Source: Eunapius fragilis (Eukaryota; Porifera; Demospongiae; Spongillida; Spongillidae). Taken from it: a stretch of DNA of 64,000 bases. The stretch covers positions 1,151,384-1,215,383 of the forward strand of contig OY811992.1 in the NCBI GenBank assembly GCA_963681505.1, read 5' to 3'. The translations under genes were made by a program, and so were the position numbers. Below are positions 1 to 9,873 of this stretch, piece by piece. The stretch's first letter is position 1. Each line of letters opens with the position of its first letter. The notes under the pieces are model-generated. The model did no database searches, had not been told where the DNA came from, and saw nothing but the letters and a program-made list of their open reading frames with translations.

Positions 1-2
1 AA

Positions 3-820
3 GCAGACAAAGGCAACAATGTCTACCATGTCTCAGAGGCAAGGGGATTGCAGGCAACTCGTGACATAGAAGGTCCGTTGCTGCTTACTGCAGACACCCC
101 TGAGGCAGGAAGAGGAAAGGGAGGGGACCACACCCCTGAGGCAGGAAGAGGAAAGGGAGGGGACCACACCCCTGAGGCAGGAAGAGGAAAGGGAGGGGAC
201 CGCATCCCTGAGGCAGGAAGAGGAAGGAGAGGGGACCACGCCTCTGAGGCAGGAAGGGAAGGGGACCATAACTCTGAGGCAGGAAGGGGAGGGGACCATA
301 CCTCTGAGGCAGGAAGGGGAGGGGATCACACCTCTGAGGAAGGAGGAGGAAGGGGAGGGGACCACACTGCACAGACAATGGGGACATCCATCCTCCAGGG
401 TGCTGAATGCAAGACCACACCTCCTTACCTGACTTCTGTATCTAATGCTTCACATGGTACGAGGATTGTAAAGGGGGAGGGGGGAGAGGGAGGGAGAGGA
501 AGAGGGAGAGAGGGGAAAGGGAGGGAGGGGAAGAGGGAGAGAGAGGAAAAGGAGGGAGGGGAAGAGGGAGAGAGGGAAAGGGAGGGAGAGAGGGAAAGGG
601 AGGGAGAGGAAGAGGGAGAGAGGGAAAGGGAGGGAGAGGAAGAGGGAGAGAGGGGAAAGGGAGGGAGGGGAAGAGGGAGAGAGGGGAAAGGGAGAGGAAG
701 AGGGAGAGAGGGGAAAGGGAGAGGAAGAGGGAGAGAGGGGAAAGGGAGGGAGGGGAAGAGGGAGAAAGGGGAAAGGGAGGGAAAGGGGAGGGAGAGGGAA
801 GGGAAAGGGAGGATGGAGAG
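3..820 (+). CDS. Possible upstream exon of the multi-PDZ gene (repeat-coding, partial)
   Basis: One frame is open from base 3 to a consensus donor (GAGAG|GTAAGT) after base 820. It encodes an unremarkable lead followed by a 12-residue repeat (core PEAGRGKGGDHT) and then a long Gly/Arg/Glu low-complexity tail. The stretch lies directly upstream of the first recognised PDZ exon and could be a linker of the same scaffold. Against this, the reading phase at base 820 does not match the phase needed by the PDZ exon starting at 1033, so either another donor is used or the region is intronic. No known domain is visible. Treat as a tentative coding exon whose 5' end lies outside the window. Confidence 0.3.
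96..362 (+). repeat. 36-bp tandem repeat (12 codons), degenerating
   Basis: About seven to eight copies of a unit with core CCTGAGGCAGGAAGAGG followed by AAAGGGAGGGGACCACA. The first units are 36 bp and later ones shorten to about 30 bp, always by multiples of three, so the frame stays open. Length in multiples of three fits selection on a coding repeat but does not prove it. Confidence 0.85.
465..820 (+). repeat. Polypurine tract, about 355 bp
   Basis: Almost uninterrupted G/A on the + strand, built from units such as GGGAGAGGAAGAGGGAGAGA. Long polypurine-polypyrimidine tracts of this kind can form triplex (H-DNA) structures. The tract ends at a consensus splice donor at 821. Confidence 0.9.
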
Positions 821-999
821 GTAAGTTTAGAGGATGGTGGGATAATTTATAAATGTGAATGGATTTTAATTATTGTCAAAGAGGTTAATGAGGGATGATT
901 TTAAAGCCATGCAAATGGTTGGGTCCTTCAATCAAATGTATGCATGTTGTTGAACTAACCTCACCAAAGCACAACAGTCCTATCAGGTGTCTCATCTCC

Positions 1000-1023
1000 C
1001 CCCCCCCCCCCCCCCCCCCCCCC
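1000..1023 (+). repeat. Poly(C) run serving as a polypyrimidine tract
   Basis: About 24 consecutive C residues, followed by TTATGGTAG and then the exon that opens PDZ domain C1 at 1033. Its position just upstream of the acceptor suggests it acts as the polypyrimidine tract of that acceptor. Confidence 0.7.
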
Positions 1024-1032
1024 TTATGGTAG

Positions 1033-1881
1033 GGTTGGAGCCAACCAACTGGGAAGAAGTGAGCATCACCATCAGTAGAGAAGGGAAGAAGTTGGGACTG
1101 AAGCTTGAAGAGATTGGAGATCAGCAGGTGCCCCACACAATGGTGAGTCACCCTCATCCCCTCCACCCCCATCCCCCTCCTACCCCCCCATCTCACCCCT
1201 CCACCCCCGTCCCCCTCCTCGCCCCCCCTCCATCCTCAACCCCCCCCCCCCCACCCACCTCTGATCACAGAGGTATCCTCATTTGGTCCACAGATAGGAG
1301 GATTGGTACCTGGTGGATTGGCTCAGAAAGACGGCAGGTTGAAGATTGGTGACAGGCTGGTCTCTATCAATGGGAAGCCATTAGAAGGTGTGACTAAGCA
1401 CGAAGCAGTTCACCTCATCGATATGGCTGGGAAGGAGCTGACCTTGGTGGTTAGGAGAGAGATAGTCAAAATGGACCTCTGTGAAGGGGGTCATGGAATG
1501 TCGTATCCTACCATATCAAAACAACCACCACCACCACATCAGCAATCTCCTCCACTACTCTCCACACCTCAACCATCCACACAACTGCCACCATCTTTGG
1601 TACCGCATGAAAACAAGCCCAATGCACATACTGTCACACCATCACCACCACCATCACTCCCACCTCCATCAGTGGTCTCCCTTGTCAGTCAGCAGGAGGT
1701 CAGTCGTCCTGGGTCACTGGGACCAGTTCCAAAGGGAAGCAGACAGGACCACTGTCCTTTTGAGATTGAAGTGAACAAGGCAGCACTTGGACTGGGGATA
1801 ACATTGGGTGTTGATGAGACTGGTATGGTCCTGGTGAAGTCCCTCACCTCCAGAAGTCCAATTGCCAAAGATGGAAACATC

Positions 1882-1975
<94 letters not shown>

Positions 1976-2579
1976 GTGCGTGCATACATGTGTTCTTGAC
2001 ATTGATGATAGCACCCCCCTCCTTTCTCTCTGGGACAGGGTTGGTGACCATCTGCTGTCAGTAAATGACATCTCTCTGATTGGAGATACAGTTTCCCATG
2101 CTGAAGCCATCCTTAACAAACTGGGCAGGGGTCCCGTGAGGATAGTAGCCATGGTCCCTCCCAGAGATGTCACAAGGCTGGATGGTGGATGTTCTGAGGC
2201 CTCTGCTAAGCAAAGTTCAGTCAACCTTAACTTGCCACCTGTATCACAACCACCTCCTCCCCCTCCTCCATCACCTCCACAAGCACTTCATCCTACCAGC
2301 AATCAAGATAAACCAGTCTGCATCCTTTCTGGTGATACATCACCTCCACCATCACTCCCACCTCCATCAGTGGTCTCCCTTGTCAGTCAGCAGGAGGTTA
2401 GTCGTCCTGGGTCACTGGGACCAGTTCCAAAGGGAAGCAGACAGGACCACTGTCCTTTTGAGATTGAAGTGAACAAGACAGCACTTGGACTGGGGATAAC
2501 ATTGAGTGTTGATGAGACTGGTATGGTCCTGGTGAAGTCCCTCACCCCCAGAAGTCCAATTGCCAAAGACGGAAACATC

Positions 2580-2633
<54 letters not shown>

Positions 2634-4536
2634 ATACATGTGTTCTCACTGATGATAGCACCCCCCTCTCTCTCTGGGACAGGGTTGGTGACCATCTGCT
2701 GTCAGTAAATGACATCTCTCTGATTGGAGATACAGTTCCCCATGCTGAAGCCATCCTTAACAAACTGGGCAGGGGTCCCGTGAGGATAGTAGCCATGGCC
2801 CCTCCCAGAGACGTCACTAGACCAGAACCACGCATATCAGTGGTACCAAACGAACCAGCCAATATGAAAACTGAACATGAACCAACTCTACAGAAAGATG
2901 CAGCCATTGCAGTTCCACCAGAGGAGCACATGTCCTCCACAAGCCCTGTTATGCCCTACACAAAAGTCACAAGTAACCATAACGATGATATTAATTTGCA
3001 CTCTTCCAATGTGGATATCCTTTCCCCAACCTCCAGCCTCTAGGGATGACCCTCCTGTTAGCGCACACCAACCTGCTGTGCCCGCAGCCAAGCCTCCACC
3101 TACTGAAGAGGTCATCCTTAAGAAGGAAAATGGATCCTTCGGCCTATCCATTGTCAGTGGTCATCGAGACCCAATGCACCCATATATCCATGTGAGTCCT
3201 TTGAAACTTGAGATAATTGCCTGCTGCAAGACAGTCAGGCTTTGTAAAAAGATTTTTTTTATTTTAAAAAAGCTAACTAGACACAGTCAGCAGATTAGTT
3301 TTAACTGAAGGTAATAAATAAAAGTAATAACTTATTCTGCAGATTGATGGAATTGTTGCTGGTGGTGCGGCAGCCAAGGATGGGAGACTGAAGGAAAAGG
3401 ACAGATTGGTCTCTGTCAATGGGAAGAAGTTGAAAGGTCTGACTCACAAGGAGGCCATACAGCTCATCAAGAACGCGGGAGACACTCTGTCCATAGTGGT
3501 GCAAAGGGAAGAGACAGTTTCCTTATCCCCTCAACCTGGCCTCAGTCAAAGGCACAAGACGTCCCAATTAGCACAGGCACACTCCACAGGTGTGGAACAG
3601 GAAACTGATAGTATCTCCATTGGATCCCACTCTTTGAAGGCCCCCCCTAGAGTCAAGCCTTCATCTCCATCACTTTCAGGACTCTCACCACATCCAGTCT
3701 CTTTGGCCCCTCAGGAACCAACCACACCCCCACCCTCACCTCCCAGACCATCACCTGGAGGTGTGGTCCCTCAGGAACCAACCACACCCCCACCCTCACC
3801 TCCGAGACCATCACCTCAGGAACCAACCACACCCCCACCCTCACCTCCGAGACCATCACCTCAGGAACCAACCACACCCCCACCCTCACCTCCGAGACCA
3901 TCACCTGGAGGTGTGGTCCCTCAGGAACCAACCACACCCCCACCCTCACCTCGGAGACCATCACCTGGAGGTGTGGTCCCTCAGGAACCAACCAAACCCC
4001 CACCCTCACCTCCGAGACCATCACCTGGAGGTGTGGTCCCTCAGGAACCAACCACACCCCCACCCTCACCTCCGAGACCATCACCTGGAGGTGTGGTCAG
4101 TCAGGAACCAACCACACCCCCACCCTCACCCCCAAGACCATCACCTGGAGGTGTGGTCCCTCAGGAACCAACCACACCCCCACCCTCACCTCCGAGACCA
4201 TCACATGGAGATGCTCAGAAAGGAGAAGAGAAGTCTTCTGTCCCCCTAAGTACCACACTGTCCTCCTTGCTCCAGGCTCCTCTCACTGTCACACCATCAC
4301 CTCCACCATCACTTCCACCTTCATCAGTGGCCTCCCTTGTCGGTCAGCAGGAGGTTAGTCGTCCTGGATCACTGGGACCAGTTCCAAAGGGAAGCAGACA
4401 GGACCACTGTCCTTTTGAGATTGAAGTGAACAAGACAGCACTTGGACTGGGGATAACATTGGGTGTTGATGAGACTGGTATGGTCCTGGTGAAGTCTCTC
4501 ACCTCCAGAAGTCCAATTGCCAAAGACGGAAACATC

Positions 4537-4602
<66 letters not shown>

Positions 4603-7253
4603 ATGCATACATATGTTCTCATTGATGATAGCACCCCCCTCCTTTCTCACTGGGACAGGGTTGGTGACCATCTGCTGTCAGTAAATGACATCTCTCTGAT
4701 TGGAGATACAGTTCCCCATGCTGAAGCCATCCTTAACAAACTGGGCAGGGGTCCCGTGAGGATAGTAGCCATGGTCCCTCCCAGAGATGTCACAAGGCTG
4801 GATGATGGATGTTCTGAGGCCTCTGCTAAGCAAAGTTCAGTCAACCTTAACTTGCTACCTGTATCACAACCACCTCCTCCCCCTCCTCCATCACCTCCAC
4901 AAGCACTTCATCCTACCAGCAATCAAGATAAACCAGTCTGCATCCCTTCTGGTGATACATCACTTCCACCTCCATCAGTGGTCTCCCTTGTCAGTCAGCA
5001 GGAGGTTAGTCGTCCTGGATCACTGGGACCAGTTCCAAAGGGAAGCAGACAGGACCACTGTCCTTTTGAGATTGAAGTGAACAAGACAGCACTTGGACTG
5101 GGGATAACATTGGGTGTTGATGAGACTGGTATGATCCTGGTGAAGTCCCTCACCTCCAGAAGTCCAATTGCCAAAGATGGAAACATCAGGTGTGTGTGTG
5201 TGTGTGTGTGTGTGTTGTGTGTGTGTGTGTATGTGTGTGCATGCATACATATGTTCTCATTGATGACAGCACCCCCCTCCTTTCTCACTGGGACAGGGTT
5301 GGTGACCATCTGCTGTCAGTAAATGACATCTCTCTGATTGGAGATACAGTTTCCCATGCTGAAGCCATCCTTAACAAACTGGGCAGGGGTCCCGTGAGGA
5401 TAGTAGCCATGGCCCCTCCCAGAGACATCACAAGGCTGGATGAACCATGTCTACCGGGCAGTGCAACAATCAAAATCGAAAGTGAAAACAAAGGACAGCA
5501 GCTGAAGGCATTTCCAGATATCTCATCAGAAGCGGCAATATCCACCATTTCGAAACATCAGATCTCTAGCTCACCAATGCTCAAAACAGGTGATCACAAA
5601 AGGTCCTAATGTCCTTTAAAATGTTTACTTCTTCCCGTATCCACCCACACCCCCCCCCCCCCCCATGTGCCTTCAGCCTCGTACAGTGGCTTGGCTGCTA
5701 AGCAACGACCATCTGAAGCTACTGCACACATGCCCAAATTTTCTTACACTGTAGAGGTTATCCTGAAGAAGGAAAACGAATCATTTGGCATTCACATCGC
5801 TGGTGGCAGCGATTACCCTAAGCGACCACACGTATACGTGAGTTATCCTGCTTCCACTGAGGGAGCCCTCTTAACACCAGGGCCGTAGCCAGATTAGGTT
5901 GGTAACCAAGAAAACCAGTAAAATTGTTAGTAAAATCTGAATTTACTAGCTATTTTACAGGTTTCCTTGGTTACAAACCCCCTCTGGCTATGGCTCTGAC
6001 ACAGTCAAGGGGGGGGGGGGGGGGGGGGGGGGAACCTGGGTGTGCTGAAAGGTCCGATAGTGACTTATCCACCATTATTTATTCTGCAGATTGATGGAAT
6101 TGTTGCTGGTGGTGCGGCAGCCAAGGATGGGAGACTGAAGGAAAAGGACAGATTGGTCTCTGTCAATGGGAAGAAGTTGAAAGGTCTGACTCACAAGGAG
6201 GCCATACAGCTCATCAAGAACGCGGGAGACACTCTGTCCATAGTGGTGAGGAGAAGGGTCACTACAGAGGACCTGGGTAGCTCGTCCCCTAAGCAGGGCA
6301 TCGTTGAAGGGGAAAGCGTGTCTCGTCCCATACACTTCTTGTCACAGTCACAGCGGTCAGACTCAATGGAGATGAAGACTGAAGAACCAGATGGCAAACC
6401 AACAGACCCCATGATCCAGACAGATGCTTGTATGCCTTCAATGGATGGACCATCATTGATACCAGCAGAGCATATACTACCACCTTTACCAATACCATCA
6501 CCTGGAGGTGTGGTCCCTCAGGAACCAACCACACCCCCACCCTCACCTCCTAGACCATCACCTGGAGGTGTGGTCCCTCAGGAACCAACCACACCCCCAC
6601 CCTCACCTCCTAGACCATCACCTGGAGGTGTGGTCACTCAGGAGCCAACCACACCCCCACCCTCACCTCCGAGACCATCACCTGGAGGTGTGGTTCCTCA
6701 GGAACCAACCACACCCCCACCCTCACCTCCGAGACCATCACCTGGAGGTGTGGTTCCTCAGGAACCAACCACACCACCACCCTCACCTCCCAGACCATCA
6801 CCTGGAGGTGTGGTCACTCAGGAACCAACCACACCCCCACCCTCACCTCCAAGACCATCACCTGGAGGTGTGGTCACTCAGGAGTCAACCACACCCCCAC
6901 CCTCACCTCCGAGACCATCACATGGAGATGCTCAGAAGGGAGAAGAGAAGTCTTCTGTCCCCCTAAGTACCACACAGTCCTCCTTGCTCCAGGCCCCTCT
7001 CACTGTCACACCATCACCTCCACCATCACTCCCATCTTCATCAGTGGTCCCCCTTGTCAGTCAGCAGGAGGTCAGTCGTCCTGGGTCACTGGGACCAGTT
7101 CCAAAGGGAAGCAGACAGGACCACTGTCCTTTTGAGATTGAAGTGAACAAGACAGCACTTGGACTGGGGATAACATTGGGTGTTGATGAGACTGGTATGA
7201 TCCTGGTGAAGTCCCTCACCTCCAGAAGTCCAATTGCCAAAGATGGAAACATC

Positions 7254-7309
<56 letters not shown>

Positions 7310-9758
7310 GTGCATGTGTTCTCTTTGATGATAGCACCCCCCTCCTTTCTCTCTGGGACAGGGTTGGTGACCATTTGCTGTCAGTAAATGACATCTCTCT
7401 GATTGGAGATACAGTTTCCCATGCTGAAGCCATCCTTAACAAACTGGGCAGGGGTCCCGTGAGGATAGTAGCCATGGCCCCTCCCAGAGACGTCACAAGG
7501 CTAGATGGTGAGAAGAGGGCCGGTGTTCAGAAGACCCCTCCACTACAAGGATCAGACACTGTTAAGTTCGTGAGGGAAGCTCCAGCCACTCCCCCATCTC
7601 TGCCACCACAGGACGAAGAAGAGGGTGTGGTAACAGTACAGGTACGACCATGTAGCATGCCTGTTTAGTGATTGGTTGGAGATGAGTTTTGCTATATCTC
7701 TCAGCTTGCTAGGGCAGAAGGGGAGGAGTTTGGCATGAAGGTGTCTGGCGGGACTGACTCTCCTCTTCAGTATGTTTTCATCAGTGAAATTATCCCCTGG
7801 TCCCCTGCGGCTCGTTGCGGAAGGTTGAGGACTGGGGACCAGCTGGTGATGTGTGGGGATGAATGTGTGATGGGGATGACATGCAAACAGGCGAGTGAAG
7901 TGCTCCGCTGTGCCCCGAGGAGGATGGAGGTGGTTGTGCAGAGAAAGAAGATGGCTGGAACACCGCCATCCACCACTGGTCCATCCCCCACTGGTCCATT
8001 CCCCATTGGTCCATCCACCACTGGTCCATCCACCACTGGTCCATCCACCGCTGGTCCGTCCCCCATTGGTCCATCCACCACTGGTCCATCCACCACTGGT
8101 CCATCCCCCACTGGTCCATCCACCACTGGTCCATCCACCACTGGTCCATCCACCACTGGTCCATCCACTACTGGTCCATCCACCACTGGTCCATCCACCA
8201 CTGGTCCATCCACCGCTGGTCCGTCCCCCATTGGTCCATCCACCACTGGTCCATCCACCACTGGTCCATCCCCCACTGGTCCATCCACCACTGGTCCATC
8301 CACCACTGGTCCATCCACCACTGGTCCATCCACTACTGGTCCATCCACCACTGGTCCATCCACCACTGGTCCATCCACTACTGGTCCATCCACCATTGGT
8401 CCATCCACCACTGGTCCATCCACCACTGGTCCATCCCCACTGGTCCATTCACCATTGGTCAATCCACCATTGGTCCATCCACCACTGGTCCATCCACCAT
8501 TGATACACCAGTCCCTTCCTCAAAGCCACAGGGGTCACAGGCGAACTCCGATAGCTGCCAATCCTCCTTGCCTGGACCAGTGGAAGAAGGTAATATATAA
8601 ACATAATCCACAAATGGAGGAGTTAGAGGGCAACACACACACTGGTACACAGTTACAGTGTAGGCCACAGCCAAACATTTCATACTGAATTAATTAAGGG
8701 ATTATAATAAATATTAATGGAACACCCTTTATCCATTGCAACAGCTCTTTCATATAGTCCTGTAAGGGAACAGTAGCCATCACAAATAGCGTACACTGAC
8801 CCAAAATCACTACGTACAGCATTGTGCATGTGTGTGTTAGACCTTTTATACCATCAGCGGCAGGTTCCCAGGCTGGCAACAACAGTGCAACCAGAACTGA
8901 CGCTGCCCGAAGCAAGGAGTCACAGGCCATCTGCGAGGAAGAAGTGAGCATCACCATCAGCAGAGAAGGGAAGAAGTTGGGACTGAAGCTTGAAGGAGGG
9001 AGTGGAGATCAGCAGGTGCCCCACACAATGGTGAGTCACCTCATCCCCCTCCTTGTCCCCCCCCCCTCCCATCCCCCCTCATCCCCCCCATCCCCCAGAC
9101 TGTCTCTGATCACAGAGGTATCACCCTTGGTCCACAGATAAAAGGATTGGTATCTGGTGGATTGGCAGAAAAAGATGGCAGGTTGAAGATTGGAGACAGG
9201 ATGGTCTCTGTCAATGGCGTGGACCTAGAAGGACTGTCCTGCAAAGAAGTGATTAACCTACTGACAAGTGCAGAGGAACCAATTACTTTGGTCGTCAGAA
9301 GGCACACTCAATCGCCAGACGGTGGACCCAGTACTCTTCAAGGAGGAGGAAGAGAAGGAGGAGGAGGAGAAGGAGGAGGAAGAGAAGGAAGAGGGAGGGA
9401 AAACGCTGGTAGCACAATGGCCAACTACTCTCCTGCCTCTATTGCACATGCGCAGCTAAATGGATTGAAGGTTGTGCAGGTGTGTAAGGGCCCCACAGGG
9501 ATTGGAATCATAGTGTCAGGAAGTGACACGACACCATATGCGCCCATCGCTGTGATGGATGTCATACACTTGGGTCCGGCCGACAGAACAGGCAGAATCA
9601 GTCCAGGCGACATCATTTTGAAAGTGAATGCACTATCATTCGAGTCCATTGCACTGGGTGAGGCACAGAGCATCCTGAAGGGACTTCCCCAGGGGGTCGT
9701 CAAACTACTTCTAAAAGGACGCGAAGCCACCACACCAATGGAGAACACAGCAAGATAG
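1033..9758 (+). CDS. Giant multi-PDZ scaffold protein (3' part, eleven PDZ domains)
   Basis: Spliced gene, N-terminus outside or unresolved. Exons read from splice sites: 1033-1142, 1294-1883, 2039-2581, 2683-about 3000, about 3040-3191, 3343-4538, 4659-5189, 5297-5588, 5676-5837, 6090-7255, 7362-7641, 7705-8589, 8872-9030, 9138-9758 (TAG). The PDZ domains fall into types in the order C1 B1 B2 A1 B3 B4 A2 B5 D C2 E. Type A has AAAKDGRLKEKDRLVSVNGK, type B SPIAKDGNIR|VGDHLLSVND, type C GGLAQKDGRLKIGDRLVSIN. Type D (7705-7960) and E (9466-9740) are single. PDZ domains bind C-terminal peptides, so the product should be a junctional or cortical scaffold like MUPP1/PATJ, but orthology is not assigned. 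Linkers are Pro-rich (PPPSPPRPSP, SH3-type PxxP) and Ser/Thr-rich. B domains, their linkers and introns are nearly identical, a sign of recent tandem duplication. Tail-to-tail with POLG, 115 bp between stops. Confidence 0.85.
1884..2038 (+). repeat. (GT)n microsatellite intron in PDZ B1 (155 bp)
   Basis: The exon ends AACATCAG and the intron begins at once with GTGTGTGTGT, so the donor is the first dinucleotide of the microsatellite. The acceptor is CTCTGGGACAG. Joining restores GNIR-VGDHLL of the PDZ domain. The same design recurs at 2582-2682, 4539-4658, 5190-5296 and 7256-7361. Confidence 0.9.
2582..2682 (+). repeat. (GT)n microsatellite intron in PDZ B2 (101 bp)
   Basis: Same structure as the B1 intron: donor inside (GT)n, short unique tail with GATGATAGCACC, acceptor GGGACAG. 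It is the shortest of the five. Confidence 0.9.
3709..4203 (+). repeat. 60-bp coding minisatellite (Pro-rich, array 1)
   Basis: About eight units encoding the 20-residue core QEPTTPPPSPPRPSPGGVV plus P/S. Two units are shortened to 45 bp and lack the GGVVP part. The open frame is kept throughout, between PDZ A1 and PDZ B3. PPxPPRP motifs resemble SH3 ligands. Confidence 0.95.
4539..4658 (+). repeat. (GT)n microsatellite intron in PDZ B3 (120 bp)
   Basis: Donor at the first GT of the array, acceptor CACTGGGACAG. The array is uninterrupted GT of roughly 60 bp followed by GCATGCATACATATG. Confidence 0.9.
5190..5296 (+). repeat. (GT)n microsatellite intron in PDZ B4 (107 bp)
   Basis: Donor at the first GT. 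The array is broken by a TTG interruption. Acceptor CACTGGGACAG, as in B3. Confidence 0.9.
5878..6000. mobile_element. Small MITE-like inverted-repeat element in the PDZ A2 intron
   Basis: About 122 bp. The left end CAGGGCCGTAGCCAGA and the right end read on the other strand, CAGAGCCATAGCCAGA, are imperfect inverted repeats of about 40 bp around an AT-rich centre. A poly(G) run at about 6009-6032 follows it. No coding capacity. Confidence 0.75.
6490..6920 (+). repeat. 60-bp coding minisatellite (Pro-rich, array 2)
   Basis: Seven full units of the same sequence as array 1, in the same relative position (between PDZ A2 and B5). This shows the whole B-B-A-proline module was duplicated. Units differ mainly at VVP/VVT and at synonymous sites. 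Confidence 0.95.
7256..7361 (+). repeat. (GT)n microsatellite intron in PDZ B5 (106 bp)
   Basis: Donor at the first GT of a long pure (GT)n run, then AAGTGCATGTGTTCTC and acceptor CTCTGGGACAG. Confidence 0.9.
7968..8505 (+). repeat. 15-bp coding minisatellite (PSTTG)n
   Basis: About 36 units of CCATCCACCACTGGT encoding PSTTG with variants PSPTG, PSAGP and PSPIG. A larger periodicity is visible because a block of variants (PSTAGPSPIG) occurs twice. It follows PDZ D and gives a Ser/Thr-rich, mucin-like linker that could be heavily modified. Confidence 0.95.
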
Positions 9759-9873
9759 TCCAGCAGACAGCTACCCCATGAACCATAAATGCCCTCTCCA
9801 CACATAGCACATGCACATCACACACGTACATACATACACCATTTGCACCAAAATGAAACCTTCATTTCATGTT
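9759..9873. other. Convergent 3' ends of the PDZ gene and POLG
   Basis: Only 115 bp separate the two stop codons, which face each other. The 3' untranslated regions probably overlap, so sense-antisense transcript pairs are possible. No strong paired poly(A) signals were identified by eye. Confidence 0.6.

Noticed and set aside
1884..2000. Long open frames of alternating Cys-Val or Thr-His residues through the (GT)n arrays
   Set aside because: These are translations of pure dinucleotide repeats lying in introns between matching halves of PDZ domains.
7552..8462. Minus-strand frames encoding GGWTS or DGPVV repeats
   Set aside because: Antisense of the (PSTTG)n coding repeat, which lies in frame with PDZ D on the plus strand.
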